Assembly (NCBI RefSeq): GCF_900109515.1 | Contig: NZ_FOBD01000003.1 | Coordinates: forward strand, 1-64,000 | Direction: 5' to 3' | Length of the DNA: 64,000 nt | Origin: Paenibacillus sp. OK003 | Lineage (GTDB): Bacteria; Bacillota; Bacilli; Paenibacillales; Paenibacillaceae | Part shown: piece by piece, positions 54,242 to 62,874 of the stretch | Numbering within the stretch: the stretch's first letter is position 1 | Layout of the letters: every line of letters starts with the position of its first letter | Made by a program: the position numbers and the translations under genes | Notes under the pieces: generated by a model | The model's database searches: none | The model's input: the letters and a program-made list of their open reading frames with translations, nothing else | What the model was told of the DNA's origin: nothing

Positions 54242-55105
54242 TTATACCACGGTGATCGTTCCATAATACATGTACATGCCACAATTGAAGTTGTACGTTC
54301 CAGGTTTTAGATCTTTTAAGGTAATGAAATTATCTCCTTTTTCAAGATATACATCTATTCCTAAATCTTTAGACTGAACACTTCTTATACATGTATAACC
54401 TGAATGTTTTATAAAATTAATTTTCGTCGGGACCCCAGCTTTTACTTCAATATTTTCTTGACTAAAACCATCTGATGTTACATCGACTGAAACAATCTGA
54501 TATCCTGAATTATCTGTAACAGAATTAGCTTGCTCACTCTGTGATTCTTGTGAGTGAATTGCCGATGTTTGATTCGGTTGATATTGGTAAAATAACGTTG
54601 CACCTACAGCCACAATTCCAAAAGCAACCGTTAGTATACCTACAATAAACGGCATACCTATACCACGTTTATTTGTTTTATCGCTAGTATCCGTTTCTTG
54701 ATTCGCCAATTGAAGAGCAACGCTCAAAATAAAAATAAATAGGATGTCAACAAAGATCATCATGATATAGGAAGGACCAACCATTGCCCCGAGCATTGCG
54801 CCCATCATGCCACCCATAATTCCTGCCAACATGCCATCCAAAGTTGCCAATATACTGATAGGTTTGCCTGTGAAGTACCCGGCTGCCAAGCCAAACAATA
54901 TAGCGGTCATGGATGGGACTGTTAAATCACGTGGAAACACAATGCCTAATTGTACACCAAGTGCAAGGCTTGACATCATGCCAACGGTCATAGCGATCAT
55001 CATGCCAGGCATACCCGCAAGTTTTTCTTTTCGCTTATATGCTTTTAGAACAATGAATGCTGAAAACAGTATAACCATAAGCATACTTAATATCGCTAAT
55101 ACCAC
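54242..55105 (-). CDS. Polytopic membrane protein with C-terminal cupredoxin domain
   Basis: A 287-residue protein. Residues 1-185 form about five or six TM helices with Met/Gly-rich stretches (GMPGMMIAMTVGMM, GMLAGIMGGMMGAMLGAMVG). A Ser/Gln linker then leads to an exported cupredoxin-like domain (about 205-287) ending FNCGMYMYYGTITV, where Cys and Met are probable copper ligands. Met-rich helices and cupredoxin together suggest copper handling or redox sensing. GTG 55105 is the start, eight bases after GGAGG. The 330-base gap upstream holds the palindrome TGACAATTGTCA (55223-55234) and the MFS terminator. Confidence 0.8.
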   Translation of the reverse strand: MVLAILSMLMVILFSAFIVLKAYKRKEKLAGMPGMMIAMTVGMMSSLALGVQLGIVFPRDLTVPSMTAILFGLAAGYFTGKPISILATLDGMLAGIMGGMMGAMLGAMVGPSYIMMIFVDILFIFILSVALQLANQETDTSDKTNKRGIGMPFIVGILTVAFGIVAVGATLFYQYQPNQTSAIHSQESQSEQANSVTDNSGYQIVSVDVTSDGFSQENIEVKAGVPTKINFIKHSGYTCIRSVQSKDLGIDVYLEKGDNFITLKDLKPGTYNFNCGMYMYYGTITVV

Positions 55106-55335
55106 AATCTTGTCCTCCTAATATCCTTACATACAGTAATGATGTATAGTTATCTACTCATTGACATTACGATTAAGAACATTCATCTCATGTACTAATA
55201 TATCAGAATTATCATAACAACATGACAATTGTCACAGACAAGTCAATGGATTGTCGCAATAGTATGAAGATAATTTGACATTTTATTGATATCTCTTTCC
55301 ATAACCATTTGAACCGAATTCCATCTGTCTAACGA

Positions 55336-55380
55336 AAGAAAAAAATGGAGCCTACTATCTTTAAGATAGAATAGGCTCCA
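55336..55380 (-). terminator. Terminator of the tetR-MFS operon
   Basis: TGGAGCCTA...TATCTT pairs with AAGATA...TAGGCTCCA (55346-55380). On the minus strand a run of T follows. Confidence 0.88.
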
Positions 55381-55434
55381 TAACTCTTCAACTTTACTAC
55401 TCGTTGTATTTGTTTTTGGATCAAATGCTTTTCA

Positions 55435-56949
55435 TTAATTTACTGCGGGTTTAGTTTTAGTTTTACCCTGCTGATTTTTTAAAGCCTCGACAGGTTCATC
55501 ACTTACTTCCGCACGTTTAATGAAGAAAACTAATATTAATGCGACAATATTAATGCCTAGTGCGATATAGAAGGAATATTGGATTCCGGCTAATAACGCT
55601 TCTTGGGTTAATATAGCTTTATTGGCTGCTGTCAAGGTTGTTGGATCAACACCCGTCATTAAATCTTCAGCTTTTGTTTTGGTCACCGAATTCATAATTG
55701 TAATCAGAATAGCCGTACCAATCGAACCGGACACTTGCTGAGCTGTATTGTTGACAGCTGTACCATGTGGATTTAAGCGTGTTGGCAATTGATTCAGGCC
55801 GTTTGTCATAATAGGCATCATCACCATTGCCATACCAAACATACGCAGAGTGTACACGAGGATAATATAAGTGTGAGTCGAGTCGATTTGCAGGTTTGCC
55901 AACATATACGTTGAGATCGCTGTAATCGTAAGCCCGATTACGCCAAGAACCCGTGGACCATATTTGTCAAATAGTCTACCTGTAATGGGTGACATAATCC
56001 CCATGATGATTGCACCAGGCAACATCATTAAACCTGAATCAAGTGGTGTAATACCTCTTACGTTTTGTACGTATGCCGGTGTTAAAATCATTCCGGAGAA
56101 CATCGCCACTGCGTTTACAATCGCAATAACAGAGCCAAGGGCGAACATCGGATACTTGTAAACCCGTAAATCCAATAGTGGTGTTTCCATTTTCAATTGA
56201 CGGACAACGAAGGTGATCAGAGCAATAGCTCCAACGATTAAAGTGATTAAGACAATTGGATCTGTCCAACCATCTGAACTTGCAGAACTGAACCCATATA
56301 ACAAACCACCAAAACCGAGGGAAGATAATATGATGGAGAAATAATCCAGTGTTGCATTTTTATTTTGCTGCATTACATTCTTGGATTTCCAAATCCCTAG
56401 CAGTAAACTAATGACGGCTAACGGTAAAATCATTTCGAAAAGTAAACGCCAGTCATAATATTCTACAATGAAACCTGATAATGTTGGCCCGATCGCTGGG
56501 GCTGTAATCATAACTAATCCGAAAATACCCATTGCTGTTCCGCGTTTTTCTCGTGGGAAACTTACCAGCATAATATTCATTAACAGGGGTCCCATTACTG
56601 AAGAGCCTGCTGCTTGAACCATTCTTCCTGTAAGTAATAAACTAAAGTTTGGTGCAACGGCTGCTATGGCCGTACCTAAAGTGAAAATGGTCATGGAAGT
56701 AATAAACAAGCTTCTATTGGAGAAACGTGTTAATAAAAATGCTGACGCCGGAATTAATATACCACTGACCAGCATATAGCCAGTAGACAACCACTGAATC
56801 GTGGAATAATCTTTAATGTTTAAGTCCACCATGATGGATGGCAGCGCTACATTTAAGAGCGAGTTATTTAGAAATGAAACAAATGCACCTATAAAAAGAA
56901 TCGCTATCATTAGATAGGGTGGTTTTTTTTCTTGTAAAGCTGAATCCAT
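55435..56949 (-). CDS. DHA2-family MFS multidrug exporter (EmrB/QacA type)
   Basis: A 504-residue drug:H+ antiporter with fourteen predicted TMs. DHA2 signs: FLNNSLLNVALPSIMVDLNI (motif D1 region), GRMVQAAGSSVMGPLLMNIM (TM4) and motif C, GIFGLVMITAPAIGPTLSGF (TM5). ATG 56949 follows AAAGGAG; a minus-strand ATG at 56979 would add ten residues through the ribosome site. It lies 80 bp behind a tetR gene on the same strand, so one transcript is likely, repressed by that TetR. Confidence 0.92.
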   Translation of the reverse strand: MDSALQEKKPPYLMIAILFIGAFVSFLNNSLLNVALPSIMVDLNIKDYSTIQWLSTGYMLVSGILIPASAFLLTRFSNRSLFITSMTIFTLGTAIAAVAPNFSLLLTGRMVQAAGSSVMGPLLMNIMLVSFPREKRGTAMGIFGLVMITAPAIGPTLSGFIVEYYDWRLLFEMILPLAVISLLLGIWKSKNVMQQNKNATLDYFSIILSSLGFGGLLYGFSSASSDGWTDPIVLITLIVGAIALITFVVRQLKMETPLLDLRVYKYPMFALGSVIAIVNAVAMFSGMILTPAYVQNVRGITPLDSGLMMLPGAIIMGIMSPITGRLFDKYGPRVLGVIGLTITAISTYMLANLQIDSTHTYIILVYTLRMFGMAMVMMPIMTNGLNQLPTRLNPHGTAVNNTAQQVSGSIGTAILITIMNSVTKTKAEDLMTGVDPTTLTAANKAILTQEALLAGIQYSFYIALGINIVALILVFFIKRAEVSDEPVEALKNQQGKTKTKPAVN

Positions 56950-57028
56950 ATATTTCTGTTCTCCTTTTTGACACTTCATTTAATCCCTTAGCTCGTTTAA
57001 TATTTGTGTGTATAAACATATCTATTTA

Positions 57029-57643
57029 TTAAATTTTTTTAAATCCTCTTTTTAGCAGTTCCATTTGCTCACCATAATTTTTCAAAGCTTCTTCATAGGT
57101 TAAATCCTTTACGAACACTTGAATAAGGTTATCAAAAGTTACAGCTATTATAATTTTTAGAATATGCTGCAGCTCCCGTTCCCCTTGTATATTCAAATTT
57201 TCCGTATTCATTAAGTCAATGATAGGTAAAAGCTGAATTTCCCGGTTTTCTTCATAAATATTATTCGTAAATGTTTTCTCTGTTTTATAATTCATGTTTA
57301 AAAAAGCATTTCTAAAAAAGTTTTTGTGTTCTTGATTGGTGTGATTTTGAATCATAAATTGAAATGAATCGATAAAAGCTTCGAATACATCTCCGTTGTT
57401 CTCCTTTAAAGCTGCAATAAATCGGTCACTATTTTTCTGCGAGGACTGGTTCAACAGATAATAATACAGATCCTCTTTTTCCTCGAAATATTGATAAAAA
57501 CTTCCTCTGGAGATTCCCGCGTCTTTGATAATATTGGCAATGGATGCTTCGTGTAATGGAACTCGTGAAAATTCCCTTTTGGCACATTGAATTAACGTGT
57601 CCTGTTTATCTTTCGATAAGTGAAAAAATGTTTTTTTGGGCAA
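57029..57643 (-). CDS. TetR/AcrR-family repressor
   Basis: A 204-residue TetR regulator: HTH (about 10-55; HEASIANIIKDAGISRGSFY then QYFEEKEDLYYYLL) and a helical ligand domain. It starts at TTG 57643, six bases after GGAGG. Three TGACA/TGTCA dyads directly upstream are its probable operators, so it represses itself and the MFS pump downstream. Confidence 0.9.
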   Translation of the reverse strand: MPKKTFFHLSKDKQDTLIQCAKREFSRVPLHEASIANIIKDAGISRGSFYQYFEEKEDLYYYLLNQSSQKNSDRFIAALKENNGDVFEAFIDSFQFMIQNHTNQEHKNFFRNAFLNMNYKTEKTFTNNIYEENREIQLLPIIDLMNTENLNIQGERELQHILKIIIAVTFDNLIQVFVKDLTYEEALKNYGEQMELLKRGFKKI

Positions 57644-57665
57644 TATAATCCTCCAATCTTAATAA

Positions 57666-57749
57666 GTGACACTGTGTCACAATTGCTGATTAATGAATTA
57701 TATATGACACCAATGTCATACGTCAATAATGAAAATGACACCGTGTCAT
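57666..57749. promoter_or_regulatory. Three TetR operators upstream of tetR-MFS
   Basis: GTGACACTGTGTCAC (57666-57680), TATGACACCAATGTCATA (57703-57720) and ATGACACCGTGTCAT (57735-57749) are near-perfect dyads sharing TGACA-N3/4-TGTCA. They cover the whole promoter region of the tetR-MFS operon. Confidence 0.75.
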
Positions 57750-57773
57750 ATGTGTGAAAAGTGCATTCGAACA

Positions 57774-57808
57774 AAAGACCGCCGACCATTTAAGGTTGAC
57801 GGTCTTTG
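57774..57808 (-). terminator. Terminator of the second YjcZ gene
   Basis: AAAGACCGCCGACC pairs with GGTTGACGGTCTTT (57794-57807), with TTTTG on the minus strand side. Confidence 0.75.
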
Positions 57809-57827
57809 TATCTCAGCAGAAAGTGTT

Positions 57828-57962
57828 CTAGAATATACAGGCTTTAGTGATAATGACCAGAAGAATAAACAGAACCAAAATTGCTCCGGTAGAAGACCAT
57901 CCAGGGTATCCGCAGCCACCTACTCCAACTCCGCCAACATTTTCTCCACATCCATAGCCCAT
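57828..57962 (-). CDS. YjcZ-family sporulation miniprotein (second copy)
   Basis: A 44-residue protein: MGYGCGENVGGVGVGGCGY then WSSTGAILVLFILLVIITKA. The hydrophobic half is nearly identical to the copy at 53981. Two cysteines in the Gly-rich half differ from that copy. A strong AAGGAGG precedes the ATG. On the minus strand CATATCTTA (plus 57996-58004) matches the sigma-K -10 CATAnnnTA, fitting late mother-cell expression. Confidence 0.85.
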   Translation of the reverse strand: MGYGCGENVGGVGVGGCGYPGWSSTGAILVLFILLVIITKACIF

Positions 57963-57995
57963 CTTTAATTCCTCCTTTACATTAAGGGTACAGCA

Positions 57996-58004
57996 TAAGA
58001 TATG
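57996..58004 (-). promoter_or_regulatory. Candidate sigma-K -10 element
   Basis: CATATCTTA on the minus strand fits CATAnnnTA; a possible -35 AC lies 18 bases upstream, slightly far. The sporulation-type product supports it. Confidence 0.4.
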
Positions 58005-58097
58005 CAAATTATTATGTTGAGCGTGGGCGTTATGGAACTGAATTAATAATCCCTTAACTCTCCAAACAATTATAGAAAATCTTGCAGAGTGGACGTG

Positions 58098-59024
58098 CTA
58101 TTTCATTCCGTCGATTAATTTTTGACCATCCTTTGTCGGTGTTAATGCTGCATAGTGTGCAAAAGATGGATCAGGAATATTTTGCACTTGTCTGCTATAT
58201 TTGCCCGGAGAGACTCCGGTAATTTTGGTGAAGGTTCGAATAAAATTGGCATAATCCCGAAACCCCGATTGGAAGCACGCATCCGTGATGCTCATCCCGC
58301 CGGACAGGTAATATCTCGCCAATTCAATACGACGGTTCAAGATGTAAGAGCGGATCGTTAGTCCGGTATGCTTTTTAAACTGGCGGCTGATATACGTGCT
58401 GTTCAGATAAAATGCCTCAGCAAGCTTGCGAAGCGTTATCTCCTGGGAGATGTGCGCTTCAATATATTCCATTGTTTTACGTACCATCTCAGGCATGATA
58501 TCGATTGGTACGGAGGACTTATTGTGGAACGAATTGTTGATGAGAACCAACAACTGTGCAATGACTGCGTTGGTTTTAACATCCGTTCCATATACATTGG
58601 AATCAAGCAATTCCTCCAGCTCGCTAGTTAAATGCAAAATCTGCTTCATATGGTAATCATCTAAGTGAACGATGTTTTGTTGTCCCTTTGGACGATGATC
58701 AAAACATGCGCATAGATTGGTTGATAAAGTCGACAACTGACAAAGATATGTTTTTTTTAGATTGATAGTAATTCGTTCATATTCGGTTCCGTCCAAAATA
58801 AAGGCGCGATGCATTTCCTCCGGAGACATAATAAGCAAATCTCCCGGCTCCAGATGATAACATCGGTTCTCCACATAAAAGTTGACATTGCCGCGAATAA
58901 AAAGGTAGATCTCGTATGCATCATGTCGATGATAGATGGTTTCCAATGGATACGTAGTTACGCGATGAAGATATAAAAGCTCGGACTGGATGGGATCGTA
59001 AAAATATTCAGTGGATCCGTTCAT
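58098..59024 (-). CDS. AraC-family regulator of the GH43 gene
   Basis: A 308-residue AraC regulator: cupin domain (about 25-110; YHRHDAYEIYLFIRGNVNFY, LEPGDLLIMSPEEMHRAFIL) and double HTH (about 190-290; ITLRKLAEAFYLNSTYISRQ, ITDACFQSGFRDYANFIRTF). ATG 59024 has AAGGAGG upstream; the longer frame to 59087 overlaps that site. It is divergent from the GH43 arabinofuranosidase-like gene, its likely target, with cre-like sites between. Confidence 0.88.
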   Translation of the reverse strand: MNGSTEYFYDPIQSELLYLHRVTTYPLETIYHRHDAYEIYLFIRGNVNFYVENRCYHLEPGDLLIMSPEEMHRAFILDGTEYERITINLKKTYLCQLSTLSTNLCACFDHRPKGQQNIVHLDDYHMKQILHLTSELEELLDSNVYGTDVKTNAVIAQLLVLINNSFHNKSSVPIDIMPEMVRKTMEYIEAHISQEITLRKLAEAFYLNSTYISRQFKKHTGLTIRSYILNRRIELARYYLSGGMSITDACFQSGFRDYANFIRTFTKITGVSPGKYSRQVQNIPDPSFAHYAALTPTKDGQKLIDGMK

Positions 59025-59071
59025 GTAGCACCTCCTTGTCCTTTCGCGCAATAAATAGAGCGGAATACGCA

Positions 59072-59145
59072 ATGAAAATGTAAGCACCTTTACCTTAAAA
59101 TGTAATCATCCTAACATGCTGTATCTGCTATTGCAAGCGTTTTCC
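59072..59145. promoter_or_regulatory. Two cre-like CcpA sites between AraC and GH43 genes
   Basis: TTGCAAGCGTTTTCC (59131-59145) matches WTGNAANCGNWNNCW except for the last base. ATGAAAATGTAAGCA (59072-59086) has one mismatch at the central C. Catabolite repression of a plant-polysaccharide enzyme is expected. Confidence 0.55.
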
Positions 59146-59221
59146 TGCGTTTTAGGCCTAGATCAGGCAAATCGCAGAGCGGCGATAAGATGTATATCAA
59201 ACTCAAATGGAGGAACGACTG

Positions 59222-60748
59222 ATGAACTACAATTCTGCTTCAAACGCAAGGGAACAAACGGAACAGAGTCATCCATCTATAGCTGCTGTGAAGATCAGTA
59301 AGGCCATAGGGAAACTTCCACCCAATAACAATCCTTTGGTTGCTCATAAATTTGGAGCCGATCCGTATGCTCTGGTGTTCGAGGGTCGTGTCTATCTGTA
59401 CATGACGAGTGATAAGCTGGAATATGATTCTGAGGGCAATCCGCAGAAAAACAGTTTCCACTCGATCAACCGCATAACAGTCATCTCTTCAGACGACTTG
59501 GTTAACTGGACAGATCATGGGGAGATTCATGTGGCAGGGCCCCAAGGCGCAGCCACATGGGCCACTCAATCCTGGGCACCGGCCGCTGCCCACCAGATCA
59601 TTGACGGGCAGGATCGATTTTTCCTTTATTTTTCAAACAATGCCAGCGGCATCGGCGTCTTGTCAGCCCCTAGTCCGGTCGGGCCCTGGACAGATCCTAT
59701 TGGAAAAGCGCTCATTACCAGAGAGACTCCGGGTGTTGAGGATGTGACGTGGCTGTTCGATCCGGCGGTGCTGGTAGATGATGATCACAGAGCTTATATC
59801 TATTTTGGGGGTGGCATACCGGAAGGGAGAGCAGAGAGGCCGGATACCGCAAGAGTTATGCCATTGGGTGAAGATATGACCAGTGTGGTGGGCCGGGCGA
59901 GGGTCATCCCTGCTCCGTACATGTTTGAGGATGCGGGGATTCACAAATTCAACCATATCTATTATTTTACCTATTGCTCTAACTTTGACGAGGGTACTCG
60001 TCCAGAGGGCAGTCCGCCACCCGGCGAGATTGCTTACATGACGAGCAGCCAGCCCATGGGTCCATGGACGTACAGAGGAACGATCCTGCGAAATCCGGGG
60101 CACTTTTTTGGCGTTGGCGGCAACAACCATCATGCCATATTTCAATTTGCGGATCACTGGTATATTGCTTATCACGCCCAGACGTTATCACAGGCGATGG
60201 AGGTTCCTGATGGTTATCGTTCGACACATCTGAACCAGATTAGCTTCAACGAAGCAGATGGCCGTATGATCGAGGTGGCCGCAGATTATGAAGGTGTTGA
60301 ACAGATCAAGCTCTTCAATCCTTATCAGAGGGTACCTGCTGCCACAATGGGATGGAGCGCAGGGGTGAAGACGGAGCGATTAAGTGCACGTGAGACTGCG
60401 GCTGGTGCCGATTCTGAGGTTGTTGTTACCACGATGGAAAGAGGCAGCTGGATTGCGTTATCGAAGGTTGATTTTGGCAATGGAGGGGCAGCATGCTTTA
60501 CGGCTGCAATCTCCAATGAAGGCGCGGAGGCGGTGCTGGAGCTTCATCTGGATCGCCCTGACGGACTGCTGATTGGGCAGCTTGTGATTCCGACATCGGG
60601 TGGATCACCTGAATCGGGCATATCACCTCGATGGAAAGAGCATTCAACCGGGATTACTGATGCACAGGGAGTTCATGACATCTATATGGTGGTTGGGGGA
60701 GCATTAGACAAGCAAGGCATCAGTATTAGGGAATGGAGTTTTGAATAG
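59222..60748 (+). CDS. GH43 glycosidase with C-terminal CBM6-like module
   Basis: A 508-residue enzyme without signal peptide. The five-bladed propeller GH43 domain (about 30-360) has catalytic Asp47 in GADPYAL, pKa modulator Asp180 in LFDPAVLV and general acid Glu236 in FEDAGIHKF. The C-terminal part (about 385-508; GSWIALSKVDFGNGGAACFT) resembles a CBM6 beta-sandwich. The architecture is that of arabinoxylan arabinofuranohydrolases or beta-xylosidases. ATG 59222 follows GGAGG. Lack of export suggests action on imported oligosaccharides. Confidence 0.9.
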   Translation: MNYNSASNAREQTEQSHPSIAAVKISKAIGKLPPNNNPLVAHKFGADPYALVFEGRVYLYMTSDKLEYDSEGNPQKNSFHSINRITVISSDDLVNWTDHGEIHVAGPQGAATWATQSWAPAAAHQIIDGQDRFFLYFSNNASGIGVLSAPSPVGPWTDPIGKALITRETPGVEDVTWLFDPAVLVDDDHRAYIYFGGGIPEGRAERPDTARVMPLGEDMTSVVGRARVIPAPYMFEDAGIHKFNHIYYFTYCSNFDEGTRPEGSPPPGEIAYMTSSQPMGPWTYRGTILRNPGHFFGVGGNNHHAIFQFADHWYIAYHAQTLSQAMEVPDGYRSTHLNQISFNEADGRMIEVAADYEGVEQIKLFNPYQRVPAATMGWSAGVKTERLSARETAAGADSEVVVTTMERGSWIALSKVDFGNGGAACFTAAISNEGAEAVLELHLDRPDGLLIGQLVIPTSGGSPESGISPRWKEHSTGITDAQGVHDIYMVVGGALDKQGISIREWSFE

Positions 60749-60785
60749 GCAAGTATAGGGGAAAGGGAGGATAGAAGGCAAAGTT

Positions 60786-60837
60786 ATGAAAACGCTTGCA
60801 AATTAGTGTTGACTTCTTATCCAGCGAAGGATAAACT
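60786..60837 (+). promoter_or_regulatory. Promoter with perfect cre site upstream of the hydrolase gene
   Basis: ATGAAAACGCTTGCA (60786-60800) matches the cre consensus at every fixed position. TTGACT (60809-60814), 17 bases, TAAACT (60832-60837) form a promoter. The cre centre is about 51 bases before the predicted start near 60844, upstream of the -35, a position at which CcpA can activate rather than repress. Confidence 0.6.
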
Positions 60838-60874
60838 TAGGCCAAGTTCATATTTTAGTGATGGAGAACAGGAG

Positions 60875-60934
60875 AATCACAGCGGGTGCTTGCCTAGGTT
60901 TGGGCAGGCTGCTTCGTTGCTGATTCTTTTTTTT
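60875..60934 (+). terminator. Terminator or attenuator in the leader of the hydrolase gene
   Basis: AATCACAGC (60875-60883) can pair with GCTGATT (60919-60925, two-base bulge). An inner stem GCTTGCC/GGCAGGC and a run of eight T follow. It lies between the promoter at 60809 and the hydrolase ATG, so it either ends GH43 read-through or attenuates the hydrolase transcript. Confidence 0.5.
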
Positions 60935-60964
60935 ATTAATCGAAATGAACGGGGGAATCAAGCG

Positions 60965-61885
60965 ATGAGACACGAGATTACGTTTGAAACTGAAGACCAT
61001 GTAACCATTTATGCAGACAAAATGGAGCCGGAAAAGAATACCGCAAGGAAAGGGATCGTCCTGATTATTCACGGTATTCTGGAGCATGCAGTAAGGTATG
61101 AACGCTTCTCGACAGAACTGGCTTCGCTCGGATATGTATCCTACATCCCGGATCAAAGGGGTCACGGGCGTTCCCGAACAAAGCCTGGCCTGACAACACT
61201 CGCGGCGAACGAATTCATGCGCATGGTGACGGATCTTCGTCAGCTGCACGAGCTTGCCGTTTCGAATGATCCCGATGTTCCGGTGTACATTTTTGCACAC
61301 AGCATGGGGACCATGGTTGCCCGCAATTATTTGCAGCAGTATGGCGGTGAAGACCTCGCAGGGGTCATTCTGAGCGGACCCGCCCACCTGCATGGAATTT
61401 TGGAAAAAGGGTCTGCACTCTCCGAAGCATCCGTTCACCAGCACGGGTATGATCATGTTGATCCAGAGCTGCTGGACAGCGTTTTCGGTGTGATGAATGC
61501 GAGCTTCCAGCCTGCACGTACAGGAGCAGACTGGATTACCCGTGACACAGCAGAAGTAGACAAGTATTTGGCTGATCCCCATGTACAAGCGCCGGTCACT
61601 GCGGGTTTTTTATATGAAATGTTGAAGGACTATCACCTGATCTATGACCCGGATGAGGTTGCGAAAATATGCAAATCCTTGCCTGCGCTTATTATTACTG
61701 GTGATCAGGACCCCGCAACCGAGTTCTCGAACGGGGCCATTATGATCATGAATCTGTTTAAGGATGTAGGAATTAAAGATGTGAAGCTAATCATCTATCC
61801 GCAGGCCCGGCACGAGATGCTGAACGAGCTTAACCGCGAGGAAGCGACCTCGGACCTCATCGGCTGGATTACCAAGCATCAATGA
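60965..61885 (+). CDS. Alpha/beta hydrolase (monoglyceride-lipase-like)
   Basis: A 306-residue serine hydrolase: oxyanion motif IIHGILEHAVRY, PDQRGHGRS, nucleophile elbow AHSMGTM (Ser113), Asp in LIITGDQDPAT and His in PQARHEMLNE. The HG...H and PDxRGHGxS motifs are those of monoacylglycerol lipase / lysophospholipase (PldB) proteins. Near the glycosidases it may be an ester-removing accessory enzyme. ATG 60965 is preferred (GGGGGAA upstream); the open frame upstream to 60806 runs through the leader hairpin. Confidence 0.88.
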   Translation: MRHEITFETEDHVTIYADKMEPEKNTARKGIVLIIHGILEHAVRYERFSTELASLGYVSYIPDQRGHGRSRTKPGLTTLAANEFMRMVTDLRQLHELAVSNDPDVPVYIFAHSMGTMVARNYLQQYGGEDLAGVILSGPAHLHGILEKGSALSEASVHQHGYDHVDPELLDSVFGVMNASFQPARTGADWITRDTAEVDKYLADPHVQAPVTAGFLYEMLKDYHLIYDPDEVAKICKSLPALIITGDQDPATEFSNGAIMIMNLFKDVGIKDVKLIIYPQARHEMLNELNREEATSDLIGWITKHQ

Positions 61886-61972
61886 AGCAGGCAGGAAGCG
61901 TTGATAAAGCAGGAAGCGTCATAAATCGTCATAAAGTCTAATGAAGTGTCGTAAATGCTTTATCGCAAATTT

Positions 61973-61991
61973 TTCGTCTGATTCAGACGAA
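61973..61991. repeat. 19-base perfect dyad
   Basis: TTCGTCTGATTCAGACGAA is fully symmetric around one central base. It sits just before the terminator in the convergent spacer. Just upstream GCAGGAAGCGT occurs twice within 30 bases. The function is unknown. Confidence 0.5.
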
Positions 61992-62008
61992 CATGGATTA
62001 GATGTTTA

Positions 62009-62046
62009 GATCAGCCAGAACAGCTCCAGTCTGGCTGATCTTTTCT
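62009..62046 (+). terminator. Terminator after the alpha/beta hydrolase gene
   Basis: GATCAGCCAGA (62009-62019) pairs with TCTGGCTGATC (62030-62040), then TTTTC. Confidence 0.88.
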
Positions 62047-62103
62047 CTTGAATGCCTCCTGTTAAACGCCTTATGAACGGCGGATTGCATATGCGCGCAT
62101 GTC

Positions 62104-62874
62104 CTATAACCGGGAAGCGGATTTGCGGTATGCACGCGGTGTGCAGCCTGTAATTTGTCTGAATTGTCTGGAGAAATGCTCCACATTTCGATAACCGCAA
62201 AGCTCGCTAATGTCTGAAATTCTGGATCGGCCGTGGATCAGCCTTTCTTTGGCGATGCGTATTCTGGACTGGATGACATCATCCATGCAGGAGATGCCAA
62301 ATGCAGCTTTGTATAACGACTGCAGGTAGCCTGAACTAAGATGAACATAATCGGCCATTGCCGAAACCGTCCATTCGTGGCCCGGATGGTGATTGATAGC
62401 TTTGCGCAAATTCAGCAGATTTTGATAATGCGGTGTACTTCCTGCCGATTGCGAGGCTTCGACCAGCTTGTTGAACATGATGCGAAACAAATAGTCAATG
62501 GACAGCTCACGGTAATCGCAATGAAGAAAGTTTTCCGTAGCCAGCAATTGGAACAGCTGATGACAATAGCCGGGGTCAGGAAGCGGGATCGGAATGCCGA
62601 GAGGAAGCGTTGTCTCCAGTATATACGATTCCTCCGAACGGAATCTCACCCAATCATTGACGTATTGATCCGTGCAGGCCCGATACATAACTTTTTGATG
62701 GGGTGGATACAGCACGGCACAATTGGCAGGGTAGGCTTTGATCTCTCCATGGACCCAGAACTCCGCAGGGGTCTGTGTGAGAATAAGCAGCCAGAAATCA
62801 TGCCCTTCCGGTATGTCATAGATGAAATCATTCGGGTGAGCGGCATCATAGCCGACATAGAAAATGGTAGTCAT
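62104..62874 (-). CDS. AraC-family regulator of the second GH43 gene
   Basis: A 256-residue AraC regulator: short cupin sensor (about 1-110; FWLLILTQTPAEFWVHGEIK) and double HTH (about 155-250; WTVSAMADYVHLSSGYLQSL, ISDISELCGYRNVEHFSRQF). ATG 62874 lies six bases after GGAG; a TTG 12 bases earlier overlaps it. It is divergent from the GH43 gene at 63108, its probable target. The 233-base spacer shows no clear operator. Confidence 0.88.
   Translation of the reverse strand: MTTIFYVGYDAAHPNDFIYDIPEGHDFWLLILTQTPAEFWVHGEIKAYPANCAVLYPPHQKVMYRACTDQYVNDWVRFRSEESYILETTLPLGIPIPLPDPGYCHQLFQLLATENFLHCDYRELSIDYLFRIMFNKLVEASQSAGSTPHYQNLLNLRKAINHHPGHEWTVSAMADYVHLSSGYLQSLYKAAFGISCMDDVIQSRIRIAKERLIHGRSRISDISELCGYRNVEHFSRQFRQITGCTPRAYRKSASRL

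Noticed and set aside
57729..57968. 79-codon plus-strand frame with Cys residues near TGACA boxes
   Set aside because: It is the antisense of the minus-strand YjcZ miniprotein gene and begins inside a TetR operator.
60848..61588. 246-codon minus-strand frame
   Set aside because: Antisense of the alpha/beta hydrolase gene, without a ribosome site.
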